Source of the DNA: Stenotrophomonas maltophilia D457
Lineage (GTDB): Bacteria; Pseudomonadota; Gammaproteobacteria; Xanthomonadales; Xanthomonadaceae
Length of the DNA: 64,000 nucleotides
Reading direction: 5' to 3'
NCBI RefSeq assembly: GCF_000284595.1
Contig: NC_017671.1
Location: 4,435,001-4,499,000 of the forward strand
Shown here: piece after piece, positions 16,183-23,513 of the stretch
How positions within the stretch are numbered: the stretch's first letter is position 1
How the letters are laid out: each line of letters begins with the position of its first letter
Position numbers and translations under genes: made by a program
The notes under the pieces: model-generated
What the model saw: the letters and a program-made list of their open reading frames with translations, nothing else
The model's database searches: none
What the model was told of the DNA's origin: nothing

Positions 16183-16215
16183 CCCCGGCCGGCTGGCTCT
16201 CCTGGCCGGCCGGGG
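16183..16215 (+). terminator. Terminator-like hairpin after the protease operon
   Basis: CCCCGGCCGGC at 16183-16193 pairs perfectly with GCCGGCCGGGG at 16205-16215 across an 11-base loop, 15 bases after the stop at 16168. No T-run follows, so it may be a stabiliser or REP rather than a strict intrinsic terminator. Confidence 0.55.
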
Positions 16216-16225
16216 ATTGGTGTGG

Positions 16226-16424
16226 GGGGTGCGCCGACCAAGGTCGACACCTGCCGGGGCCGCGCGCGTGTAGAGCCGAGCCGATGCTCGGCTGCTGTCT
16301 ACGGGGTGCCGCAGGCGCGGTGCGCGCGGCGCCGAGCATGGGCTCGGCTCTACAGCTGTGCCAACCAAGGTTGGCATCTACCAGGAGCAGATTCGGACGT
16401 GCCAACCAAGGTTGGCACCCACCG
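16226..16424. repeat. SMAG/REP cluster
   Basis: Contains a GTAGAGCCGAGCCGATGCTCGGC hairpin near 16271-16293 with its inverted partner CCGAGCATGGGCTCGGCTCTAC near 16332-16353. Two GTGCCAACCAAGGTTGGCA hairpins follow (about 16356-16375 and 16398-16418). It fills the space between convergent operons, the protease pair and cyoABCD-SCO1. Confidence 0.8.
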
Positions 16425-16427
16425 GCG

Positions 16428-17108
16428 TTACCGCGCGGCGAGTGTGCCGCTGTGCTTGAGGTGGCAGCTGGCCAGCGCGTCGTTGCCGGCGGCCGGGTGG
16501 CCGGGCTCGAGCAGCAGGCGCTGCACGTCCGAGAACAGCTTTTCCACCGGCATGCCGTACGGCGCGAACAGGCGCAGGCGGCCCTGGCGGTCGAACACGT
16601 AGCCGCCGGCAATGTGGCTCATGGTGTAGGTATCCGGTACCTGACCGGGTTCCTTTTCGTAGAACGCCTTGAAGTCGCTGGCCATCGCGGCCAGCTGCGC
16701 ATCGTTGCCAACCAGCGCGATTGCCTTGGGATCGAACGCTTCCACATAGGTGCGCGCGACCTCGGGCGTGTCGCGGGCCGGGTCGACGCTGACGAACACC
16801 ACCTGCAGCTGATCGGCATCCTTGCCCATCAGGTGCTTGACCTGGCTCAGCTCGACCATCGTGGTCGGGCACACGTCCGGGCAGCTGGTGAAGCCGAAGA
16901 ACAGATAGGTCACCTGCCCCTGCAGGTCCTTCGGGCCGCGCACGGTGCCGTGGCTGTCGGGCATCGACCACTGCTGGCCGAGTTCTTCGCAGGCGATGTC
17001 CTTCGCATAGAAGTCCATGCGCGACTGCGCGCTGCAGCCAGCCAGCAGGCCGAGCAGCAGGCCTGCGGCCAGGCGCAGGCCACGATGGGGGAACGCAATG
17101 CCTTTCAC
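16428..17108 (-). CDS. SCO1/SenC-family copper chaperone lipoprotein
   Basis: The start is GTG 17108, 11 bases after the cyoD stop; it gives 226 residues with a lipobox ending Cys25 (LLAGC). The thioredoxin-like domain carries the SCO copper site: Cys76 and Cys80 in FTSCPDVCPTT and a distant His in YTMSHIAGGYVF. It also shows VFVSVDPARDTPEVARTYVEAF. SCO proteins deliver copper to the CuA centre of cytochrome c oxidases. Here it is the last gene of a bo3 quinol oxidase operon whose subunit II has no CuA, so it may act in CuB assembly or as a thiol reductase. No cyoE farnesyltransferase is in the operon. Confidence 0.9.
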   Translation of the reverse strand: MKGIAFPHRGLRLAAGLLLGLLAGCSAQSRMDFYAKDIACEELGQQWSMPDSHGTVRGPKDLQGQVTYLFFGFTSCPDVCPTTMVELSQVKHLMGKDADQLQVVFVSVDPARDTPEVARTYVEAFDPKAIALVGNDAQLAAMASDFKAFYEKEPGQVPDTYTMSHIAGGYVFDRQGRLRLFAPYGMPVEKLFSDVQRLLLEPGHPAAGNDALASCHLKHSGTLAAR

Positions 17109-17119
17109 GGTTCGCAGGC

Positions 17120-17452
17120 TCAGTTGATCATCATGTGGTAGTGCATGCTCCAGATGATCCAGACCGACAACGCGACGACGATGAACAGGATCACCAGGGT
17201 GAACACGAAGCTGGCCAGGTTCCAGCCACCTTCGGACTTGCGGTCCATGTGCAGGAAATAGACCAGCTGCACCAGGATCTGCGCCACCGCGAAGCCGACC
17301 AGCAGGAACAGCGTGAGCGGCCGCGACAGCACCGGGTTCATCACCAGTGCGAACGGCACCACGGTCAGCAGCGCGCACAGCACGAAGCCGATCAGGTAGG
17401 ACTTGGTGGAGCCGTGCGCATTGCCGGCGCGCGAGGTTTTGACGTGGGCCAT
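17120..17452 (-). CDS. cyoD: Cytochrome bo3 ubiquinol oxidase subunit IV
   Basis: A 110-residue protein with three membrane segments (SYLIGFVLCALLTVVPFALVM, LFLLVGFAVAQILVQLVYFLHM, FVFTLVILFIVVALSVWIIWSM) and the loop LHMDRKSEGGWN. Both the layout and the sequence VQLVYFLHMD are typical of CyoD, which assists CuB binding during assembly. The start lies one base after the cyoC stop. Confidence 0.94.
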   Translation of the reverse strand: MAHVKTSRAGNAHGSTKSYLIGFVLCALLTVVPFALVMNPVLSRPLTLFLLVGFAVAQILVQLVYFLHMDRKSEGGWNLASFVFTLVILFIVVALSVWIIWSMHYHMMIN

Positions 17453-17453
17453 G

Positions 17454-18089
17454 TCAGAAGGCTCCGATCAGGTAGACGAAGGTGAAGACGCAGATCCACA
17501 CCAGGTCCAGGAAGTGCCAGAACAGGCTCAGGCACGACACGCGCGTGATGTTGGTCGGGGTCAGGCCACGGCGGTAGACCTGGTGCATGACCACCGCCAT
17601 CCAGATCAGGCCGCTGGCCACGTGCAGGCCGTGGGTGGCGACCAGCGCGAAGAACGCCGACAGGTAGGCACTGGTGCTCGGACCTGCGCCTTCGTGGATC
17701 AGGTGCGAGAACTCGTAGATCTCCATGCCGATGAACGAGGCACCGAGCACGAAGGTCACGCCCAGCCAGCGCAGCACCGCCGAGGCATCGTGGCGATGCA
17801 TCGCCAGCACGGCCTGGCCGTAGGTGATGCTGGAGACCAGCAGCAGGAAGGTCTCGGCCATCACGAACGGCAACGAGAACAGGTCCTTGCCGGTGGGGCC
17901 GCCGGCGTAGGCGGTGCTGAGCACCGCGTACGAGGCGAACAGGGAACCGAACAGCACCAGGTCGGACATGAGGTACACCCACATGCCGAACACCTTCATG
18001 CCGCCCTGTTCGTGGCCATGGTCGTGCTCGTGGTGGTCCTCGTGCGCCTGCGTGTCGCTGGCCAGCTCCGGGCGGGTCAACAGGTTCAT
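17454..18089 (-). CDS. cyoC: Cytochrome bo3 ubiquinol oxidase subunit III
   Basis: The 211-residue protein has a histidine-rich N-terminal segment (AHEDHHEHDHGHEQGG, residues 15-30), longer than in E. coli. Five membrane helices of the heme-copper oxidase subunit III family follow: FGMWVYLMSDLVLFGSLFASY, FVMAETFLLLVSSITYG, LGVTFVLGASFIGMEIYEF, LSAFFALVATHGLHVASGLIW and LFWHFLDLVWICVFTFVYLIG. The ATG overlaps the cyoB stop by four bases (ATGA). Confidence 0.95.
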   Translation of the reverse strand: MNLLTRPELASDTQAHEDHHEHDHGHEQGGMKVFGMWVYLMSDLVLFGSLFASYAVLSTAYAGGPTGKDLFSLPFVMAETFLLLVSSITYGQAVLAMHRHDASAVLRWLGVTFVLGASFIGMEIYEFSHLIHEGAGPSTSAYLSAFFALVATHGLHVASGLIWMAVVMHQVYRRGLTPTNITRVSCLSLFWHFLDLVWICVFTFVYLIGAF

Positions 18090-20062
18090 GCGCGTACCTC
18101 CTTCAGCTTGGCAAGGTTGGCCGCTTCGGTGCGCGCCACCTCTTCGGAACTGACGTAGTAATCCACGTCCTCATCGTAGGACCGCACGATCAGGGTCACG
18201 ATCATCGCGATGAAGCTGGCTGCGGCCATCCACCAGATGTGCCAGACCAGGGCGAAGCACAGCACCAGGATCCAGATGTTGAGGATCAGCGGCACGCCGG
18301 TGTTCTTCGGCATGTGGATCGGGGCGTACGTCTTCGGCGGCGGCGGCAGGCTGCGCTTCTTCGCTTCGTGGAAGGCATCCAGCTCATCGGCCTTGGGCAC
18401 CACGGCGAAGTTGTAGAACGGCGGCGGCGACGGCGTGGCCCATTCCAGCGTGCGTGCGTTCCACGGGTCGCCGGTCAGGTCGCGGTTGCGCTTGCGGTCG
18501 CGCACGCTCACGTAGATCTGCACCAGCATCAGGATGATGCCCGCGAACACGAACAGTGCACCGATGAAGGCGGCGATCAGGTACGGCGTCCACGCCGGGT
18601 TGTCGTACTGGTTCATGCGGCGGGTCATGCCCATGAAGCCCAGCATGTACAGCGGCATGAAGGCCAGGTAGAAGCCGATCACCCAGCAGGCGAACGACCA
18701 CTTGCCCAGGCGCTCGTTGAGGGTGAAGCCGAACACCTTCGGGAACCAGTAGGCGAAGCCGGCCAGGTAGCCGAACAGCGCGCCGCCGATGATGGTGTTA
18801 TGGAAGTGGGCGACCAGGAACAGGCTGTTGTGCAGCAGGAAGTCCGCGCCCGGGATGGCCAGCAGCACGCCGGTCATGCCACCGATGGTGAAGGTGACCA
18901 GGAAGGCGATGGTCCACAGCATCGGTACGCTGAACTCGACGCGGCCGCCGTACATGGTGAACAGCCAGGTAAAGATCTTCACGCCGGTGGGGATGGCGAT
19001 GATCATCGTCATGATGCCGAAGAAGGCATTGACGCTGGCACCCGAGCCCATGGTGAAGAAGTGGTGCAGCCAGACGATGAACGACAGGATGCCGATCGCC
19101 AGCGTGGCGCCCACCATCGACTTGTAGCCGAACAGCTTCTTGCGCGCGAACGTGGCGGTGACTTCAGAGAAGATGCCGAACGCCGGCAGCACCAGGATGT
19201 ACACCTCCGGGTGGCCCCAGGCCCACACCAGGTTCACGTACATCATCGGGTTGCCACCCAACGTGTTGGTGTAGAAGTTGAAGTCCAGGTAGCGGTCCAG
19301 GGTGAGCGCACCCAGCGCCACGGTCAGGATCGGGAAGGCGGCGATGATGATCACGCTGGTGACCAGCACGGTCCAGGTGAACACCGGCATCTTCATCAGG
19401 GTCATGCCCGGCGCACGCATGCGCAGGATGGTGATGAACAGGTTGACGCCGGTCAGCAATGTGCCGATGCCCGAGGCCTGCAACGCCCAGATGTAGTAGT
19501 CCACGCCTACGCCCGGACTGAACTCGATGCCCGACAGCGGCGGATAGGCGACCCAGCCGGTCATGGCGAATTCGCCAACGCCCAGCGAGATCATCATCAG
19601 CGCAGCGCCAACCACGAAGATCCAGAAGCTGAAGGCGTTGAGGAACGGGAACGCCATGTCGCGTGCGCCGATCTGCAGCGGCACGATGATGTTCATCAGG
19701 CCGACCACGAACGGGGTGGCCACGAAGAAGATCATGATCACGCCATGCGCGGTGAAGATCTGGTCGTAGTGCTCCGGTGGCAGGAAGCCATCACTGCCTG
19801 GCCCGGCCGCGGCCAACTGCGCGCGCATCATCAGCGCGTCGGCGAAGCCACGCACCAGCATGACCAGCGCCACTACCACGTACATGATGCCGATCTTCTT
19901 GTGGTCCACGGTGGTGAACCAGTCGCGCCAGAGCACGCCCCATAGCTTGAAGTACGTCACCGCGCCAAGCAGCGCGAGGCCACCCAGCCCCATGGCCGCC
20001 AGCGTGACCACGACGATCGGCTCGTGCAGCGGCACGGCCTCCCACGTCAATTTACCCAACAT
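18086..20062 (-). CDS. cyoB: Cytochrome bo3 ubiquinol oxidase subunit I
   Basis: A 658-residue, roughly 15-helix heme-copper oxidase subunit I. Heme and CuB ligands are visible: His in FTAHGVIMIFF (low-spin heme), WAWGHPEVYILVLPAFG with the cross-linked His-Tyr pair, VWLHHFF for CuB, and LVAHFHNTIIGG for the hemes. The K- and D-channel context is intact. It reduces oxygen to water with electrons from ubiquinol and pumps protons. The gene lies five bases after cyoA and overlaps cyoC. Confidence 0.97.
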   Translation of the reverse strand: MLGKLTWEAVPLHEPIVVVTLAAMGLGGLALLGAVTYFKLWGVLWRDWFTTVDHKKIGIMYVVVALVMLVRGFADALMMRAQLAAAGPGSDGFLPPEHYDQIFTAHGVIMIFFVATPFVVGLMNIIVPLQIGARDMAFPFLNAFSFWIFVVGAALMMISLGVGEFAMTGWVAYPPLSGIEFSPGVGVDYYIWALQASGIGTLLTGVNLFITILRMRAPGMTLMKMPVFTWTVLVTSVIIIAAFPILTVALGALTLDRYLDFNFYTNTLGGNPMMYVNLVWAWGHPEVYILVLPAFGIFSEVTATFARKKLFGYKSMVGATLAIGILSFIVWLHHFFTMGSGASVNAFFGIMTMIIAIPTGVKIFTWLFTMYGGRVEFSVPMLWTIAFLVTFTIGGMTGVLLAIPGADFLLHNSLFLVAHFHNTIIGGALFGYLAGFAYWFPKVFGFTLNERLGKWSFACWVIGFYLAFMPLYMLGFMGMTRRMNQYDNPAWTPYLIAAFIGALFVFAGIILMLVQIYVSVRDRKRNRDLTGDPWNARTLEWATPSPPPFYNFAVVPKADELDAFHEAKKRSLPPPPKTYAPIHMPKNTGVPLILNIWILVLCFALVWHIWWMAAASFIAMIVTLIVRSYDEDVDYYVSSEEVARTEAANLAKLKEVRA

Positions 20063-20067
20063 GTTCG

Positions 20068-20973
20068 TTACTCCTGGGAAACCTGGGCACCACCGGCAGC
20101 ACCCGCCGGGGACGCAGCAGCGGTGTTCTCACCGACGCCGATGAACTGGTCGATGACCTTCTTGAACAGCAGCGGTTCGACGCTGGAGAAGTGCTGCACC
20201 GGCGCGTTCTTCGACGGTGCGGCCAGCGCCTTGAACTGGTTGAAGTCCAGCGCCTGTGGTGCGCTGCGTACCTCGGCCACCCAGCGCTCGAACTCCTCGT
20301 TGCTGCTGGCGGTGGCAATGAACTTCATGTTCGAGAAGCCATGCCCGCTGTAGTTGCCGGACATGCCACGGAACTGGCCGGGCTCGTTGGCGATCAGGTG
20401 CAGCTGCGTGCGCATGCCGGCCATCGCGTAGATCTGCCCACCCAGCTGCGGGATGAAGAAGGTATTCATCGTCGAGTTGGAGGTGATGTTGAACGCCAGC
20501 GGGCGGTTGGCCGGGAAGTTGAGCTGGTTGACCGTGGCGATGCCCAGGTCCGGGTATACGAACACCCATTTCCAGTCGGTGGCGATCACGTCCACGTGCA
20601 GCGGCTCACCGGCCACGTCCAGCGGCTTGTACGGGTCCAGTTCGTGGGTCGACTTCCACACGATCACGGCCAGGCCGGCAATGATCAGCAGCGGCACGCC
20701 CCAGACCACGATCTCCACCTTGGTGGAGTGCGACCAGTCCGGCGTGTATTTCGCCTTGGTGTTGCCGGCGCGGAAGCGCCAGGCGAATACGAAGGTCAGC
20801 ACGATGGCCGGTATCACCACGATCAGCATCAGGCCGATGCAGATCAGGATCAGGTCGCGCTGGGCGAGCCCGACCATGCCCTTCGAATCCAGCAGCACCC
20901 AGTCACAGCCCGACAGGCCGACGCAGGCCAGGGCGACCAGCGCCAGGCGGATGCGGTTCCAGCAGATATTCAT
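20068..20973 (-). CDS. cyoA: Cytochrome bo3 ubiquinol oxidase subunit II (lipoprotein)
   Basis: A 301-residue protein with lipobox LSGC at Cys23, a second membrane helix (LILICIGLMLIVVIPAIVLTFVFAW) and a periplasmic cupredoxin domain (VIATDWKWVFVYPDLGIATVNQLNFPAN, TSNSTMNTFFIPQLGGQIYAMAGM). The cysteine pair of CuA is absent, which marks it as a quinol rather than cytochrome c oxidase. A C-terminal COX-aromatic-rich region precedes a short Ala/Gly tail. It is the first gene of the cyo operon, divergent from a MocR regulator; the intergenic palindrome at 21097 is nearer the regulator. Confidence 0.96.
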   Translation of the reverse strand: MNICWNRIRLALVALACVGLSGCDWVLLDSKGMVGLAQRDLILICIGLMLIVVIPAIVLTFVFAWRFRAGNTKAKYTPDWSHSTKVEIVVWGVPLLIIAGLAVIVWKSTHELDPYKPLDVAGEPLHVDVIATDWKWVFVYPDLGIATVNQLNFPANRPLAFNITSNSTMNTFFIPQLGGQIYAMAGMRTQLHLIANEPGQFRGMSGNYSGHGFSNMKFIATASSNEEFERWVAEVRSAPQALDFNQFKALAAPSKNAPVQHFSSVEPLLFKKVIDQFIGVGENTAAASPAGAAGGAQVSQE

Positions 20974-21096
20974 TGGAGGTCAACCCTGTTGAAGAAGCGC
21001 GCTTGACCGGCTCGCCTGCGCGCAGCGCCCGGGCGTGGAGCGGCTACACTGTGGGTACGAGGTCGCCTACAAGAGAGCGATCCACTCCAATCAAGC

Positions 21097-21121
21097 CCAT
21101 ACAAGATACATCATTGTATGG
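21097..21121. promoter_or_regulatory. 25-bp palindrome CCATACAA-N9-TTGTATGG, likely MocR operator
   Basis: Perfect 8-base arms (21097-21104 and 21114-21121) separated by nine bases, 34 bases before the MocR gene start. The same arms with the same overall length recur at 22593-22617 in front of the small membrane gene at 22645. A shared operator for the MocR-type regulator, with autoregulation, is the simplest reading. Confidence 0.65.
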
Positions 21122-21155
21122 ACTTGTGCATCTGCACGTATGGAAAAACTGACCG

Positions 21156-22571
21156 ATGACGCCACCTGCCGCCGGCCGCCGCCTGAAACACCCCAATCGC
21201 ACCTGGGTTCGCCCCTTCCGCGAGGGCGCTGGCCCGCTGTACCTGCAGATCGCCCAGCAGGTGCGCGAGGCAGTGGATGACGGCGTGCTGCGTCCGGGCG
21301 ACCGGCTGCCGCCGCAGCGCGACCTGGCCCAGCAGGTGGGCGTGGACCTGACCACGGTCACCCGGGCCTTTGCCGAGCTGCGCCAGGCTGGCCTGCTGGA
21401 TGCGCAGGGCGCCGGCGGCACCTTCATCGCGCTGTCGGCCGGCAACCGCAGCACCTCGGTGGACCTGAGCATGAACATCCCGCCGCTGCTGGGCAGCGCG
21501 CCGTTCGCACAGGGCATGGAGGCCGGTTTCCAGCACGTGGGCCAGCAGCTGGGCCAGGGCGAACTGATGAGCTACCACGTCGGCGCCGGCACCCGCGAGG
21601 ACCGCGCCGCCGCCGTGCAGTGGCTGTCACCGGTGCTGGGCACGGTGGGTGCCGACCAGGTGGTGATCTGCCCCGGCGCGCAGACCGCACTGTGCGCACT
21701 GATCCTGGCCCGCACCCAGCCGGGCGAGCTGATCGCCGCCGAGCAACTGACCTACCCGGGCCTGCTGGCCGCCGCGCGCGTGCTGCAGCGGGGTGTGGTG
21801 CCAGTGGCAATGGACGCCGAAGGCATGCTGCCCGACGCGCTGGAAGAGGCCTGCCAGCTACGCCGCCCGCGCCTGCTGTACTTGGTACCGACCATCCAGA
21901 ACCCGACCACGGCGACGATGTCGGCACAACGCCGGCAGGCCCTGCTGGCGGTCGCGAAACGCCACGATCTGACCGTGATCGAAGACGATCCCTACTGGTT
22001 GCTGGCCGGGGACGCCGCACCGCCGCTGGCCGCCCACCGCGACGCCGGCTGCCCGGTGTATTACATCTCCACCCTGTCCAAGTGCCTGGCACCGGGCCTG
22101 CGCACCGCCTACCTGGTGGTGCCGGGCGGCGAACCGATGGAACCGGTGCTGGACGCCCTGCGTGCGATCGCGCTGATGCCGACCCAGTCAATGGTGGCGG
22201 TGGCGTCGCAGTGGATCCGCAGCGGCCAGGCCCAGGACATGGTGCAGCGCTTCCAGCAGGAGCTGCGCGAGCGCCAGGCGATTGCCGCGCAGTACCTGCC
22301 GTCCCGCGCGCGGGCGCACCCGGCCGGCCTGCACGTATGGCTGCCGCTACCGCCGCGGCTGGACCAGTACCGGCTGATCCAGGCCGCACAGGAACAGGGG
22401 CTCGGCATCGCCAGTTCGGACGCCTTCAGCGTGGAGGAACCGCCACCGGGCAACGCCATCCGCCTGTCGCTGGGCGGCGCAGTTGACCAGGATGCGCTGG
22501 CCGGGGCGCTGGCCAAACTGAACGAGATCCTGTCTGAGGCCCCCGGGGCCCGGCACAACGCCATCGTCTGA
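21156..22571 (+). CDS. MocR-type regulator: GntR wHTH fused to class I aminotransferase domain
   Basis: The 471-residue protein begins with a GntR-family winged helix (about 20-95: GPLYLQIAQQVREAVDDG, PGDRLPPQRDLAQQVGVDLTTVTRAFAELRQAGLLDAQG). It continues as a PLP aminotransferase fold with NPTTA, a DDPYW segment and the Schiff-base lysine Lys309 in ISTLSKCLAPGLRT. MocR proteins bind PLP or related ligands and usually act on a nearby promoter; they are not catalytic enzymes. A palindrome 34 bases upstream (21097-21121) is also found in front of the next operon (22645 onward), the probable target. It is divergent from cyoA. Confidence 0.9.
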   Translation: MTPPAAGRRLKHPNRTWVRPFREGAGPLYLQIAQQVREAVDDGVLRPGDRLPPQRDLAQQVGVDLTTVTRAFAELRQAGLLDAQGAGGTFIALSAGNRSTSVDLSMNIPPLLGSAPFAQGMEAGFQHVGQQLGQGELMSYHVGAGTREDRAAAVQWLSPVLGTVGADQVVICPGAQTALCALILARTQPGELIAAEQLTYPGLLAAARVLQRGVVPVAMDAEGMLPDALEEACQLRRPRLLYLVPTIQNPTTATMSAQRRQALLAVAKRHDLTVIEDDPYWLLAGDAAPPLAAHRDAGCPVYYISTLSKCLAPGLRTAYLVVPGGEPMEPVLDALRAIALMPTQSMVAVASQWIRSGQAQDMVQRFQQELRERQAIAAQYLPSRARAHPAGLHVWLPLPPRLDQYRLIQAAQEQGLGIASSDAFSVEEPPPGNAIRLSLGGAVDQDALAGALAKLNEILSEAPGARHNAIV

Positions 22572-22592
22572 ACCGGGCGCATGGCGCCGCAT

Positions 22593-22617
22593 CCATACAA
22601 GATGATATTTTGTATGC
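22593..22617. promoter_or_regulatory. Second copy of the CCATACAA...TTGTATG palindrome
   Basis: CCATACAA at 22593-22600 and TTGTATG(C) at 22610-22617 match the 21097 site in arms and spacing, with one mismatch at the outer base. A further GTATGG follows at 22621-22626. It lies 28 bases before the start of the small membrane gene at 22645. Confidence 0.65.
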
Positions 22618-22644
22618 AATGTATGGATGAAGGGACGTGCGTCG

Positions 22645-22905
22645 ATGCGCGCCGAGAGACTGAAGTTCCACCTGGTAATGGCCGGCTGTGGTGGCTTTGT
22701 GGTGTTGATGCTGGCTGCGCTGGCCTGGGTCTGCCTGCAGCCGCAGACCGTGGATGTGCAGGCCGCCGAGCGCCACGCCATCGAGCAATGCGTGCAGCGC
22801 AGCGAGGATCCGTCGCGTAGCGAGATCCAGCGTCGCGCGCAGGCCGACTCCTGCCGCGAGATGCGCAAGCAGTACGTGCACAAGTTCGGCGGGGACGCGT
22901 CCTGA
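22645..22905 (+). CDS. Small single-pass membrane protein, unknown
   Basis: ATG 22645 lies nine bases after AAGGGAC; an upstream ATG at 22627 has no ribosome binding site. The 86-residue product has a basic N-terminus (MRAERLKFHL), a membrane segment VMAGCGGFVVLMLAALAWVCLQ and a periplasmic part with two cysteines (HAIEQCVQRSED, ADSCREMRKQY). The cysteine pair and the thioredoxin-like gene that overlaps it by one base suggest a thiol-related function, but no family is recognised. It leads a probable operon that ends with a second MocR regulator. Confidence 0.65.
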   Translation: MRAERLKFHLVMAGCGGFVVLMLAALAWVCLQPQTVDVQAAERHAIEQCVQRSEDPSRSEIQRRAQADSCREMRKQYVHKFGGDAS

Positions 22906-23504
22906 TGGGCGCAGCCGCGCCGCGCCGCCGCTGGCTGCTGCCGACGATGATCGCCCTCGCCTGCCTGTTCATGGCCGGCGTGGCGGCTGCGCTGTGGCAG
23001 TACTTCGGCTACAGCGCGCAGTCGACGTTCACCGAACAGGCCATCGTCTTCGACGACTCGCAGCTGCGCCTGCCGTCCGATCTGGCCGGCGATACCGGCC
23101 GCATCCGCGTGGTGCACTTCTGGGACCCGGCGTGTGCCGTCTGCAACCGCGAAACCGGCGCACACCTGAGCTACCTGATCAGCATGTACCGCCGCGCCGG
23201 CATCGACTTCTATGCGATCCGCCGCCCCGGTACCCAGGGCGAACTGCCTGAGCCGCTGCGCAACAAGGTGATCAACCTGCCGACCATCGACGGCATCGAA
23301 CACATCCCGGCCAGCCCTGCCGTGGCGATCTGGGACCGGCAGGGCCACCTCGCCGATGCCGGCCCGTACAGCATCGGCATGGTCTGCAACTCGGCCAACA
23401 GCTTCGTCGAACCACTGCTGGACAGACTGGTGCGCGGCGAAACCGTGCGCCCGAAAGGACTGCTTGCCGTGGGCTGCTACTGCCCCTGGCAGGCCAAGCG
23501 CTGA
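22905..23504 (+). CDS. Membrane-anchored thioredoxin-like protein (DUF6436-type)
   Basis: The 199-residue protein starts at an ATG overlapping the previous stop (TGATG). It has an N-terminal membrane anchor (LLPTMIALACLFMAGVAAALWQYF) and a periplasmic thioredoxin-like domain with CXXC motif CAVC after VRVVHFWDPA, and a cis-proline-like segment HIPASPAVAIWD. The C-terminus carries two more cysteines (LAVGCYCPWQ). It is probably a periplasmic thiol-disulfide protein. The family name DUF6436 is from memory and less certain than the fold. A MocR regulator follows ten bases later. Confidence 0.75.
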   Translation: MGAAAPRRRWLLPTMIALACLFMAGVAAALWQYFGYSAQSTFTEQAIVFDDSQLRLPSDLAGDTGRIRVVHFWDPACAVCNRETGAHLSYLISMYRRAGIDFYAIRRPGTQGELPEPLRNKVINLPTIDGIEHIPASPAVAIWDRQGHLADAGPYSIGMVCNSANSFVEPLLDRLVRGETVRPKGLLAVGCYCPWQAKR

Positions 23505-23513
23505 GGACGCGCA

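Noticed and set aside
21135..21180. Earlier ATG at 21139 as start of the MocR gene
   Set aside because: It lies in another reading frame; the frame with the GntR domain begins at ATG 21156.
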